Shown piece by piece: positions 52,672 to 62,322 of a stretch of 64,000 nucleotides of DNA (positions are counted from its first letter, which is position 1; each line of letters opens with the position of its first letter). The notes below the pieces were generated by a model, which saw only the letters and a program-made list of their open reading frames with translations, searched no databases and was not told where the DNA came from. The translations under genes and the position numbers were made by a program. Source of the stretch: Diploptera punctata (lineage: Eukaryota; Arthropoda; Insecta; Blattodea; Blaberidae). The stretch lies in the NCBI GenBank assembly GCA_030220185.1, contig JASPKZ010001232.1, positions 1 to 64,000 of the forward strand, given 5' to 3'.

Positions 52672-52990
52672 TCCATCCATCCATAGTAATTCTGCCCGAA
52701 GGCAAGTCCTTCACTGCAATCATAGCATTTTCATGCTATGCTTGCAGCTTTACTAGGGAATTGTAGGTGTGGTAGCTTCCCGTTGCTTTCCACACCGATG
52801 AAGTTGATGATGATGGTAATGATAAGGATGATGATGATGGCCATATGATTTCGGGGAAGGTTTGGGCTTTAAAGTTTTCCTGACATTTGTCTTACAGGTG
52901 AGGAACAACCCCGATAAAAACCTACTGCCCCGACCTGGTGACAAGGCAACACGCCACCTCGAGACAACAGCGGTGGACATAATACACTCA
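52672..52990 (-). repeat. SINE type A lacking its B box
   Basis: Has the (CCAT)n end at 52672-52685, complete tail, body, and head up to GTGTTGCCTTGTCACC, but about 25 bp covering GGGTTCGATCCCCGG are deleted at about 52933. The A-box side (CTGTTGTCTCGAGGTGGCG) remains. The copy probably cannot be transcribed by pol III from its own promoter. Confidence 0.88.
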
Positions 52991-53129
52991 GTGGTTTGTA
53001 AATCACATTCACACAACATGCACCTCACCGTGGGTACAGGGTGATTCAACATAATAAAAATAATTTTTAGTCATTTATTTATATACAGATTTTTATTGTT
53101 TACACATATTTCTGTGCCTAAAGTTTTAT

Positions 53130-53535
53130 TTTTCTTCTTCACTCGCCTCTATCCATCCTCTTCATGTCCTCCAGTCCCCTTGTTCTCATTCCAGTTCTTA
53201 TTTATTGCATCCACGAGTTTCGAGGTCTTCCTTTCCTTCTTCTTCGAGGTTGACACCATTCTAATGTTTTCCTGGGTAACCTTTTTTCTTGCATTCGTCA
53301 TACGTGCCCATACCAATTTAACGAGTATATATTATATAATCTACTATTGAATATGTAATATTTATTTTTTATCGTATGACAGTATTTGCTATTTTTTCTA
53401 ATTTTGAACAACTTACTTCTCTGCTCAAGAAATCAATTTCCATTAATATTAGTTTCTGTTCAAAGTTCTTGTTGAATTTCCAAACTTCAGTTCCATATGT
53501 GACAGTACTTCTCATTATTTAATTATATGTTTGTT
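53130..53535 (-). pseudogene. LINE C-terminal fragment, separate family
   Basis: Reverse complement: MRSTVTYGTEVWKFNKNFEQK, then LEIDFLSREVSC-like sequence, then ARTTNARKKVTQENIRMVSTSKKK and KTSKLVDAINKNWNENKG. This is the VTYGTEVW block followed by a C-terminal tail. Cut on its right by the RTE fragment. Confidence 0.65.
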
Positions 53536-53539
53536 ACTG

Positions 53540-53821
53540 GCTAACAGTGAACTACATGGTCTTTATAGGAAGCCAGATATAATAAGAATAGTTAAGTCTC
53601 GTAGACTGCGATGGGCAGGACATGTGGCATGAATAGGAAATGAAAAACAAGCATGGAAGCTTCTTGTAGGAAAACCAGAGGGAAAAGCCCAGTTGGTAGA
53701 CTAAGAATGGCGTGAGAGAATAACATTAACTATGATTTGACGGAAGTGGATTGTACAGAGAATGATTGGAAAACATTAGCTCAGGATAGGGATGTATGGA
53801 GAGCTTATGTCCGCGCGGCTA
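53540..53821 (+). pseudogene. RTE-family LINE fragment lacking its 3' end
   Basis: From LHGLYRKPDIIRIVKSRRLRWAGH to DRDVWRAYVRAA with small deletions. It stops at CCGCGCGGC, without the CATGAACCTACGGG end or the repeat tail, unlike other RTE copies here; 3' truncation must have followed insertion, or the next segment replaced it. Confidence 0.85.
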
Positions 53822-53990
53822 ATTCCATTCTCTTCATACTTCTCCTGATGCCACCTATCAATTATTTTTGTGGGTTTACTCTTCTCCTTCTGGTTTCAAC
53901 ATTCCATTCCAAATGCATTTTCGGAATTACATTAATCCTGTCTGAAATCCCTTCATTGTCCCAACATCCAATGTTCATTAACTGCCATAC
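53822..53990 (-). pseudogene. Small LINE C-terminal fragment
   Basis: Reverse complement encodes INVIPKMHLEWNVETRRRRV and GIRRSMKRME: the WN-E-RR block near the end of RTE-like LINE proteins. Same orientation as 53130-53535; the two could be parts of one element disrupted by the RTE fragment, although their order in the protein does not fit simply. Confidence 0.5.
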
Positions 53991-53994
53991 TGTA

Positions 53995-54847
53995 TCCGAT
54001 CTAAGTTCCAGTTGTACTGTAAACAAACTTGCTTAAGAAATTACTCCGCCGACTACGTCTGTTGGGGGAACCGTGGTGTTAATTTTACGCGCCATATGAC
54101 TGAATTGTCTACGATGGTGTCAATGATGGAAACATATTTCTGAGGTTATATCGTATAACAAGGGGAAATAAGAGTGAATACAAGACAAGATGGGACCAGT
54201 AATTAGTAACTTCCATTTCTTATTCATTTATGACAAAAATTATATATGGACCTACCTAACCAGACGTTTACACTTTTTCCATGATGTGGGTAGATATCCT
54301 ATATTTCCAATTTCATTACGTCTACAAGCAGATGCATGCTCAAAGCTTTCTTATCTGAAAATTGTCTCATGTAGTTGTACTTGTTTCCGGATAGATGTCA
54401 AAGTGGCACGTGGTCAGTGTTCCGCCTCATGTGACATCTAGGAAACCAAGGTAGTACTACGATGGGAAAATTCGATAAATTTTGGTAAGAAGCGTTTCAG
54501 CTTTTTATTTAGGCGTAAGGATCTTTTACCGGTCTTAACATTTTCACATTGGGATCCCACGACTTGAAGTCCGTCCCTGAGAACTTGCTCCTTGGAATTT
54601 TTCGTCCTAAAAAGTCTAGGTTCGAACCCGCGGTCCTCAGGACAGAGGCAAGGAGCATAATAGCCACTAGGGTAATCTTTAAAATTATTATAGGTCCCAT
54701 ATTTTAAGATACTCCCACATAACGTATGTAGACATGTGCTAGGTTGGCCTAGTATGTATATATTTCGATGTTATAATTAAATTTATATAAAATATAGTAG
54801 CCACTAGAGGGCAGTGAGATCGAGTTTTCACTACCTCTTCTGATAGA

Positions 54848-54850
<3 letters not shown>
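53995..54850. repeat. Repeat R5, copy 2
   Basis: Matches 17960-18410 in order, with a SINE type C inserted at 54345-54670. Shared: GTACTGTAAACAAACTTGC, ATTACTCCGCCGA, ATATATTTCGATGTTATAATTAAAT and GCCACTAGAGGGCAGTGAGA. Its right edge runs into (TA)n and the Tc1 element. Confidence 0.75.
54345..54670 (-). repeat. SINE type C, reverse copy
   Basis: Reverse complement: GTCCTGAGGACCGCGGGTTCG (B-box-like GGTTCGAACC), CTTTTTAGGACGAAAAATTCC, AAGGAGCAAGTTCTCAGGGA, then CCTAGATGTCACATGAGG and CACTGACCACGTGCCACT. Same as 50776-51130. Confidence 0.75.
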
Positions 54851-54880
<30 letters not shown>

Positions 54881-54883
<3 letters not shown>

Positions 54884-56426
54884 TGCTCAAAACAATTAGA
54901 GGAACACTTGTAATAAATTGAATAAGTAAATGTTTTTTAAAGCTGTGATGCTGAAAGTTGGACAATATGTAAATTGAATTATTAATTTTATCATGTGATA
55001 CAAATTTTAAAGATCCATGGCCTAAATACAGAGAAATTACCTCAAATAACAAATATAGAGACATTTTTTATTTTGGAAGGCACTGGCCACTTCTAATTGG
55101 TAAGCTTCCTGATGTTGCTATAGTGACGAATGTTGATTATTGCCTTGTTTATTGAAGTCTCTGAGAAAATGAGGCATTTAAATGAGTTTGAAGTGTATCA
55201 TGCTCTACATCTTTTACGACAAGGTCATTCTCTGCGACAAGTGGCTAGAGAGCTTGGGATTTTTCCTTCCGTGGTGTCCAGGTTACGCAACAGGCACAGA
55301 GAGACAGGTCAGTATTGTAGATGACGTGGCCAGGGCCGTATATTTAAAACAAGCCCCCAGGATGACAGATACGTTGTTCTTTCTGCTCTTCGACAGCGTA
55401 CAAAAACTGCAAAAGACCTGCAGAATGACCTTCATATGGCTTCCGGAATCCGGGTTTCAGACCAAACCATAAGGAACAGATTAAGGAAAGAGAATATTCG
55501 TCCAAAAAGGCCCGTTAAAAAACCACGCTTAACAAATGGGCATAAGGCAACCAGACGTACGTATGCTGAAAACCATGGTGATTGGAACCTGAACCAGTGG
55601 GAGTCTGTGCTCTTCTTGGACGAATCCAGGTATCGTCTTACGCGTTGTGATGGTCGACTGAGAGTGTGGGGACGGCCAGGAGAAAGATTTTCTGCAGAGG
55701 CTGTACAGGAAATTAATAGATTCGGAGGAGGTTCCATAATGGTGTGGGCCGGAGTTATGTACAACAAACGTATGGACCTTGTACTTGTTTCTCAGTGACT
55801 GAATGCTGTCCGGTATATCGAGCACGTTCTGGAAGAGCAGGTAGTACCTGCTGCCATTGGAGTAGGCCGTGTATTTCTGTTTATGCAGGATAATACCAGG
55901 GCACATTCTGCGGCTGTCACCAGGGATTTCCTGAGGAGGAATGAAATTGAGGTAATGGAGTGGCCATCGGTCAGCCCAGACCTGAACCCTATTGAACGCT
56001 TGTGGGATCTTCTAGACATGAAGGTCAGGAACCGACATCAAGCTCCACAAACTCTGCAGCAACTTGGAGATGCTCCGAAGGAGGAATGGGAGAATATCCC
56101 GCAAGAGGAAATCCAGAATCTTATTGGGAGCATGCCACGAAGGTGCCAAATTGTCATCGAATGTCGTGGAGGCCATACACGATACTAACTCTATATAACG
56201 AGTGTTTAACTTTGAAAAATAAGCACAAGATTCAATTGCTTACATAGCGGAATTATTTGAAAAGTTAATTATCAGCGCTATTTATTTGTTTTTACTGGCA
56301 TGAGTAATAAATAAATAAATAAATAAATAACCACAAATAATGTACTTTATTAATTTCATGTTTGTACCTTTATCCAATGAAAAAATATTTGCATATTTCA
56401 TAGTGTTCCGCTAATTGTTTTGAGCA

Positions 56427-56430
<4 letters not shown>
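54881..56430 (+). mobile_element. Tc1-type DNA transposon
   Basis: 1.55 kb, bounded by inverted repeats of ~28 bp: CACTGCTCAAAACAATTAG at 54881 and its complement ending at about 56428, two mismatches. It sits between TA runs (54851-54880 and 56429-56476), as expected for a TA-target element that entered a TA microsatellite. It contains one transposase reading frame and a (TAAA)n-type run at about 56309-56330. Confidence 0.95.
55169..56188 (+). pseudogene. Tc1 transposase with two in-frame TGA stops
   Basis: One frame of 339 codons from ATG at 55169 (MRHLNEFEVYHALHLL) to TAA at 56188, near the usual Tc1 length of about 340. N-terminal paired-like helix-turn-helix (LRQGHSLRQVARELGI, FPSVVSRLRNRH), then a second DNA-binding part (VSDQTIRNRLRKENI) and the DDE nuclease: SVLFLDESRYRL, MQDNTRAHSA and SPDLNPIERLWD, spaced as DD34E. 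Two stops, TGA at 55322-55324 and 55796-55798, are the only breaks; both are consistent with CGA to TGA change (CpG decay). All three catalytic acids are present. No frameshift found, so the copy is young but not able to make the full protein. Confidence 0.93.
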
Positions 56431-56482
<52 letters not shown>

Positions 56483-56485
56483 TAT

Positions 56486-56580
56486 TTGTGCTAGGGTGTC
56501 TGGAGAGCGTAATTGGTAGCGCACTCAAATATCAATGTTAGAGTTCTGGGTTCAAATCCCGGTTCAGGCATTTATTTTTC
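56486..56580 (+). repeat. tRNA-like SINE head
   Basis: TTGGTAGCGCACTCAAATATC, GTTCTGGGTTCAAATCCCGG (good B box) and GGCATTTATTTTTCTACTC. Same family as 18275-18345 and 18455-18525. Confidence 0.75.
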
Positions 56581-56589
56581 TACTCATTA

Positions 56590-56656
<67 letters not shown>
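56590..56656. repeat. (CA)n then (TA)n
   Basis: About 50 bp of CA followed by about 17 bp of TA. The end joins the 3' tail of the minus-strand LINE. Confidence 0.95.
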
Positions 56657-57051
56657 GTAGTAGGACTTTATTAGACAAAAGTGAGATATTTACAATATTA
56701 TTTACAAATATGGGTCGCACGGGCAGTAAGCCGTACGTGCTTTTGACAGTCCGTTACAATAAAGTAATAATTGCTACTAGTGTGAAGAAAAATAGACAAA
56801 AACAAAAAAAAGCAATAACATTACAATTACATAAAGAAAACGCAATAATATTACAATTAAATAATAACACAATAGCATTATGCACTAAAAAAAGCAATAA
56901 CATTACAATTACATAAAGAAAACACAGTAATATTACAATTAAATAATAACACAATAGCACTATACACTAAAAAAAACCATAACATTGCAATTACTTAAGA
57001 AAACACAGTAATATTACAATTAAATAATAACACAATAGCATTATACATTAA

Positions 57052-57087
<36 letters not shown>

Positions 57088-58205
57088 TTAAAAATTAATG
57101 TTATTGCATTTTGATAACATATATTTATTCATGTATGAGTATTGTTCTTATTTTCCGCGTTTTATCCAGAAATTTACCCAAGTTTATCCAATTTTCTGGA
57201 TTTACCAATAACTCGTAGCATGCCAATCTTTCCCGATTTGAATTTAGAAATCTTTCCGGTAATAACTGACGTCTCCAATATTCTAAATCAATACATTGTC
57301 CTAATATATGTATCTCATCTTCAAATTTCCCGCACATTGGACATATTCGCATATCGTGCTCGTCGCTATTTTTTTTTAAATTTCCATGCCCCTAGCCTAA
57401 ACCAAGCAAGCCCTGACCTCTCTTTAAATCCTAGGTTGAGTATATATGATTCTTTTCCCCAGACGTGTTTTAGGTCTCTTTGTAAACACAGTGAGCGTTT
57501 CCTGTACATTCGGCGAAAGTATTTTGTTGGTTTATATCTAAGTACCTCCTCCTTATTTTTCTCCACACGTTCTTGCGATTTTCAGTCCCTTTTTCCCATA
57601 TCCAGCCCATCCCAATCTTTTGGAGTTCTCTCCTAACCTCGTCTGCCCAAAATTTAACATCTATGTTTTTAATTTGGTGGTCGTAACAAATTGCTCTAAG
57701 CATTGTTTGTTCACCTTGGATTACTCGCAACCAGTATTTGAGTACACGAATTTTACAGTTTATGTCGTCCTGGAATGACCCAAATTCATATAGAATTCCA
57801 CAGTTAGAAACGGCCTTACTAAGTCCTGTAATATATTTTAGAAAATGCGTATGTACCTTATTTAGTATTTCCGTTCTTCGAAAACCCCAAATCTCACTAC
57901 CATAGTGCATTACCGGCCTGATCATCGCTCCATACATTTTTACTAATGTGCTGACTGGAATATCGGGCACTCGACCCAGAATACCGAGTACACTGTTAAG
58001 TTGTCCCCTCCCTTTAAATAATGCTATATCAATGTGTTTTATCCACTTCCCGTTCATTTTCAACGTCGTACCAAGATATTCAAAATGTTTCACGTTTTGA
58101 AGTACTTTATCTCTGTATTTCCATTCCTCTGCTCTACCATAAACCGTCCCATTTTTAAAGGTCATTGTTTTTGTCTTACTAACATTTACAGTCAATCCCC
58201 AATTC
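56656..58205 (-). pseudogene. CR1/L2-like LINE, 3' part, copy 2
   Basis: Same element as 42256-43725, reverse orientation, extended at the 5' side by about 40 codons (VNVSKTKTMTFKNGTVYGRAEEW). Frameshifts split it at about 57566-57470 and 57360. The 3' UTR shows the same tandem repeats (56805-57050), but ends with (TAG)n / GTAGTAGG complement. A TA run interrupts it at 57056-57083. It is joined at its 5' side to the (TA)n(GT)n tract at 58210-58288. Confidence 0.88.
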
Positions 58206-58209
<4 letters not shown>

Positions 58210-58271
<62 letters not shown>

Positions 58272-58288
58272 CGTGCATGTGTGTGTGT
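58210..58288. repeat. (TA)n(GT)n compound microsatellite
   Basis: TA run 58211-58250, then GT-rich run to about 58288 with interruptions. Confidence 0.93.
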
Positions 58289-58304
58289 ATTATTTTATTT
58301 TATT

Positions 58305-58445
58305 AATGTCGAGTGTTGAAAACCGAAATACATTTTCTTACACGTTTAAATGTAAACAGTTATTCGACCAATGAAAAAGCAATCCGTACATCAAGTTTGT
58401 TTACATTACTCGTACAACTGATACTTTGCTCGGATTGGTTCAGTC
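58305..58445. repeat. Short repeat shared with 18955-19085
   Basis: GTCGAGTGTTGAAAACCG, ACATTTTCTTACACG, TTATTCGACCAATGAAA and AAGTTTGTTTACATTAC match the other copy with mismatches. Confidence 0.7.
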
Positions 58446-59150
58446 CTACTTTATTCTCTTTTGGTCTTATAGCAGTATTCATTTCATATCTCTAGAACAG
58501 GGATCAGCCATTTACTAAAATATCCAACCTGGAGGACCAGATAATTTGTCATCCACTTTATCTTCTACTAGCCTTTAGAAAATCAACAGACCTCTACGAC
58601 AGCTGCTGTTAGTTTTGGTTCTCTTTGGGTAAAAAAAAGTAATAAAATAAAAGTAAATATGAAATTGAATAACAATAATTATTTATTTGCAGGTTTACAA
58701 TGTATATATATATATATATATTTGTTTCTAGATCTAACCAAAATTATGCAGTATATTTGTTATTCAGTATTCCTTATTTTTATAAAAATCGTTTGATGTT
58801 AAAATTAAATTTTAATATTCTTAACTATTATTTATTTATTCGAGAGAAAAAAAAACAGAAAATCACATTGTCTGAAGTGTGTAAGTATTAGTAGCAAATA
58901 TTATTCATAGGAAAAATATCATGTGCACTTTCTGTTAAATCTCTGTGAGTGCACGTCATAATTTGCTGGATATTATGTTTGAAACAACGTTCTGAAAATA
59001 TCTTGATATTAGAGCAGTTACAGTGATTTGTTCTGTTTTATACTTGACGTGCAGAACACTTTACATTACAACAAAACAGAAAGGTTTTAACTATGTTGTT
59101 ATGCATATTTTTTAATAAGTAATTATTTTAAACCATAATTGACTTGTTAG
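58446..59150. other. Non-coding gap with a (TA)n run
   Basis: TA run at 58700-58720. No recognised element; ends where the RTE similarity begins. Confidence 0.4.
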
Positions 59151-59154
59151 TAAA

Positions 59155-61790
59155 TTTGATAAATTAAAAAATATAGAATTAAAATATTCTATGAAGAATT
59201 AGAATGCTTATTTGATAGCCTTTCACGATATCATATGAAAATTGTCTTAGGAGATTAAAATGCAAAAGTGCGGCGGGAAGATATATTCAAACCAACAATA
59301 GGCAAATTCAGTCTTCATGAAGATAGTAACGACAACGGGGTTAGATTAGTCACATTTGCCACATCAAAGAATCTCATTGTTAAGAGCACAACATTTCAGC
59401 ATAAGGATATTCATAAATACACCTGGACGTCCCCAGATGGAGAAACTCGAAACCAGATAGATCATGTATTAGTGGATAAACGCTGGCACAGTAGCATCAT
59501 TGATATTAGATCAGTTAGAGGGACAGACTGCAATTCAGATCATCATCTGGTCAGGGTGAAAATCAGACAACGGCTATCGCTTATGAGAGGAACAAACGCT
59601 AAAGATGATTCAGTAAAATATGAATTAAAAAACTTGAAAAATGATGAAATGCGGCAAGAATACCAAATCAAAATTGCTAATAGATTTGAAGTACTGGAAT
59701 CTTCAGATGACAATGTGGCAAACGAAGAAGAAACTGATATAAATAAAGAATGGGAGGCTATAAGAGATACTATTAAATTGTCAGCATCAGAAAGCATTGG
59801 TTGTTTAAAAAAGAGGCAAAACAAGAAATGGTTTGATGAGGAATGTGCCGACATTGTAAAGAAAAGAAAGCTAGCAAAAATGAAATGGTTACACGAGCCA
59901 AATGAGGTAAATTTAGAGCAATTGGGTAGTGTTAGACGGGAAACCACCAAGTTACTAAAGAGTAAAAAGAGGGAATATTTGAGAGAGAAGATTAATGATC
60001 TTGAAATGAATGCAAAAAATAGGAACATTAGAGAATTATATCAGGGAATTAGTATAGAGAAGAAAGGGTTTCAGGCTAGAACAAACATAATTCGGAATGA
60101 AAATGGGGATATGATTGCAGATTCGAAGAGTATATTAAATAGATGGAAAAGTTATTTTAATCAGCTATTAAATGTACATACAGAACAGGACATTGAGGAG
60201 GATAAGTTACAGACAGCAGAAATGCTAGTCGCAGAGCCAAGTGCATTAGAGGTTGAAATGGCAATTGAAAAATTGAAGATGTATAAAGCATCAGGTTCAG
60301 ATGAGATCCCAGCAGAACTGATAAAATCAGGGGGAGAAAAATTGATGGACAAGATACGCTGGTTGCTTAGTATGATTTGGGAAAAAGAAGCTCTTCCAGA
60401 TGAATGGAAGGAATCAATTATCGTACCAATTTATAAGAAAGGAGATAAAACTGATTGCAACAACTATAGGGGCATCTCATTACTTTCAACTTCGTACAAA
60501 ATTCTAACAAATATATTAGTAAGCAGACTTACTCCCTATATTGATGACATTCTAGGAGATCATCAATGTGCATTTAGAAGAAACAGGTCTACAACAGATC
60601 AGATTTTTAGTATAAGACAGATTTTAGAAAAGAAATGGGAATATAATGGTACTGTACATCAACTATATGTAGACTTCCAAAAAGCATATGATTCAATTAA
60701 GAGGGAGAAGTTATATAGTATCCTGCTGGAGTTCGGAATTCCTAAAAAGTTAGTTAGACTTATACGAATGTGTCTAAATGGCTCAACGAGTAGGGTGCGT
60801 GTAGGCAAACAGTTTTCAGACACTTTTGAAATCCAGAATGGGTTGAAGCAAGGAGATGCACTATCTCCTCTACTATTTAATTTTGTACTAGAGCATGCCA
60901 TTAAATCTTTAGAGAATGAGGAAGGCTTACAACTGAATGGTATTAATAAGCTGTTAGTTTATGCTGATGATGTAGTACTACTGGCCGATAGCGAGGAGAT
61001 ACTAAAGGCCAACACGCACACACTATTGAGTAACACTAAGAAATTAGGACTGGAAGTAAATATCAGTAAAACTAAATATATGGTCACACGTAGAAATACA
61101 TTATATAATGGAAATGGACAGCTAATGACAAATGAGGGAAATTTTGAGGAATTGGCTGAATTCAAATACCTAGGAACAATAATCACAAATAGGAATGAGA
61201 TGCACAAAGAAATTAAACATAGGCTCAATTCTGGAAATGCATGCTATTATGCATTGCAGAGACTTTTGATGTCCCAACTCCTTTCAAAAAACGTTAAGCT
61301 GAAAATATATAAAACTATTATTCTACCAGTTATATTATATGGGTGCGAAACATGGACTCTTACTTTAAGGGAGGAAAGGAGATTACGAGTATTTGAGAAT
61401 AAAGTTCTTAGGAAAATTTTTGGACCAAAGAGAGATGAACAGACAGGTGAATGGAGAAGACTACATAACAATGAACTACATGGTCTTTATAGGAAGCCAG
61501 ATATAATAAGAACAGTTAAGTCCCGTAGACTGCGATGGGCAGGACATGTTGCACGTATGGGGAATGATAGACGTGCATGGAAACTTCTTGTAGGAAAGCC
61601 AGAAGGAAAACGCCCAGTTGGTAGACCAAAAATGAGGTGGGAGAACAACATTAACTATGATTTGGGGGAAGTAGATTATACAGGGAATGATTGGAAAGCA
61701 TTAGCTCAGGATAGGGATGTATGGAGAGCTTATGTCCGTGCGGCCATGAACCTACGGGTTCGATAGTGCCAGTGAGTAAGTAAGTAAGAA
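59155..61790 (+). mobile_element. Longest RTE-family LINE copy, 5'-truncated
   Basis: Similarity to RTE endonuclease begins near 59155 (ELKIFYEELECLFD) and continues without a frameshift. A TAA stop at 59256-59258 replaces the Phe of GDFNAK. From there an open frame runs to 61766. The 3' end is GATAGTGCCAGTGAG and (TAAG)n (61764-61790). It explains the shorter copies at 4915, 6067, 6755, 7583, 8755, 13384, 19756, 21240/25864, 30950, 31086, 49840, 51178 and 53540. The N-terminal half of the endonuclease is absent. Confidence 0.93.
59268..61766 (+). CDS. RTE-type LINE protein: partial endonuclease and reverse transcriptase
   Basis: 832 residues by the GTG at 59268, not a true start; the frame is open upstream apart from the TAA at 59256. 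Residues ~1-110: end of the APE-like endonuclease (TWTSPDGETRNQIDHVLV, CNSDHHLVRVKI with the SDH motif). Residues ~330-620: RT with PAELIKSGGEKL, VPIYKKGDKTDCNNYRGI, YVDFQKAYDS (Asp469), NGLKQGDALSPLLF and VYADDVVLLAD (Asp567, Asp568). The C-terminal domain has VILYGCETWTL, RRLRWAGHVARM and GKRPVGRPKMRW. RTE proteins copy their RNA into nicked DNA. The copy lacks the first endonuclease half and so cannot be autonomous, but the RT seems whole. The gene name craniofacial-development-protein-2-like, often attached to such sequences, is a misannotation of this element type. Confidence 0.92.
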   Translation: MRREDIFKPTIGKFSLHEDSNDNGVRLVTFATSKNLIVKSTTFQHKDIHKYTWTSPDGETRNQIDHVLVDKRWHSSIIDIRSVRGTDCNSDHHLVRVKIRQRLSLMRGTNAKDDSVKYELKNLKNDEMRQEYQIKIANRFEVLESSDDNVANEEETDINKEWEAIRDTIKLSASESIGCLKKRQNKKWFDEECADIVKKRKLAKMKWLHEPNEVNLEQLGSVRRETTKLLKSKKREYLREKINDLEMNAKNRNIRELYQGISIEKKGFQARTNIIRNENGDMIADSKSILNRWKSYFNQLLNVHTEQDIEEDKLQTAEMLVAEPSALEVEMAIEKLKMYKASGSDEIPAELIKSGGEKLMDKIRWLLSMIWEKEALPDEWKESIIVPIYKKGDKTDCNNYRGISLLSTSYKILTNILVSRLTPYIDDILGDHQCAFRRNRSTTDQIFSIRQILEKKWEYNGTVHQLYVDFQKAYDSIKREKLYSILLEFGIPKKLVRLIRMCLNGSTSRVRVGKQFSDTFEIQNGLKQGDALSPLLFNFVLEHAIKSLENEEGLQLNGINKLLVYADDVVLLADSEEILKANTHTLLSNTKKLGLEVNISKTKYMVTRRNTLYNGNGQLMTNEGNFEELAEFKYLGTIITNRNEMHKEIKHRLNSGNACYYALQRLLMSQLLSKNVKLKIYKTIILPVILYGCETWTLTLREERRLRVFENKVLRKIFGPKRDEQTGEWRRLHNNELHGLYRKPDIIRTVKSRRLRWAGHVARMGNDRRAWKLLVGKPEGKRPVGRPKMRWENNINYDLGEVDYTGNDWKALAQDRDVWRAYVRAAMNLRVR

Positions 61791-62050
61791 TTAAAATATA
61801 AAATTTACCTTAACGTGTATTCGAAAAATCTGTTCCTCCACTTCACAGATATCGCGCCCCGAATGTCCCTCTTCCTGAGCAACTCAATGGAAACATTATA
61901 CCAAGGAATATATTATATATATTACATTTAATCATGTTTACGGTATTTAGTTTAACAGAGGAAAGTATAACTAATAAGATACTAACTTTACATATATGAA
62001 TATAATATATATATATAGTGCTCTGGTAATATATAATTTTATTATATATT
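61791..62050. other. Non-coding gap
   Basis: AT-rich; nothing recognised. Confidence 0.4.
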
Positions 62051-62054
62051 ATAT

Positions 62055-62322
62055 AAAAGCATAATTGAAAGAATTGAGGAGAAGGAATGAAAGTGGTTAG
62101 GACATGTTTTAAGAATGGAAGATGAGCGATGGCCGAAGCAACTATATGAATGACATCCGAACACAAACAAGAAAAGAGAGAGACCAAGGTTAACATGGAA
62201 GGAAAACATGAAGATAGTAATGCAAGCTAGAGGGCTAAGCATCGAAGATACCCAAGACCGTAGGTTTTGGAGGTTTGGCACGGGAAGACGGCAGCAGCTG
62301 TAAAAACCCGTACATAGATAGA
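62055..62322 (+). pseudogene. LINE C-terminal fragment, separate family
   Basis: Plus-strand translation, with stops: IERIEEK, KWLGHVLRMEDERWPKQLYE, NTNKKRERPRLTWKENMKIV and QARGLSIEDTQDRRFWRFGTGRRQQL. This is the W-GHV-RM and RP-W-E block of RTE-like C-termini. It ends in GATAGATA at 62317-62324, exactly at the start of the R4 copy, so it may have inserted into or truncated R4. Confidence 0.7.

Noticed and set aside
55432..56019. Minus-strand frames opposite the Tc1 transposase
   Set aside because: Shadows of the transposase frame; no independent protein features.
59543..61471. Minus-strand frames opposite the RTE ORF
   Set aside because: Antisense shadows with no family features.
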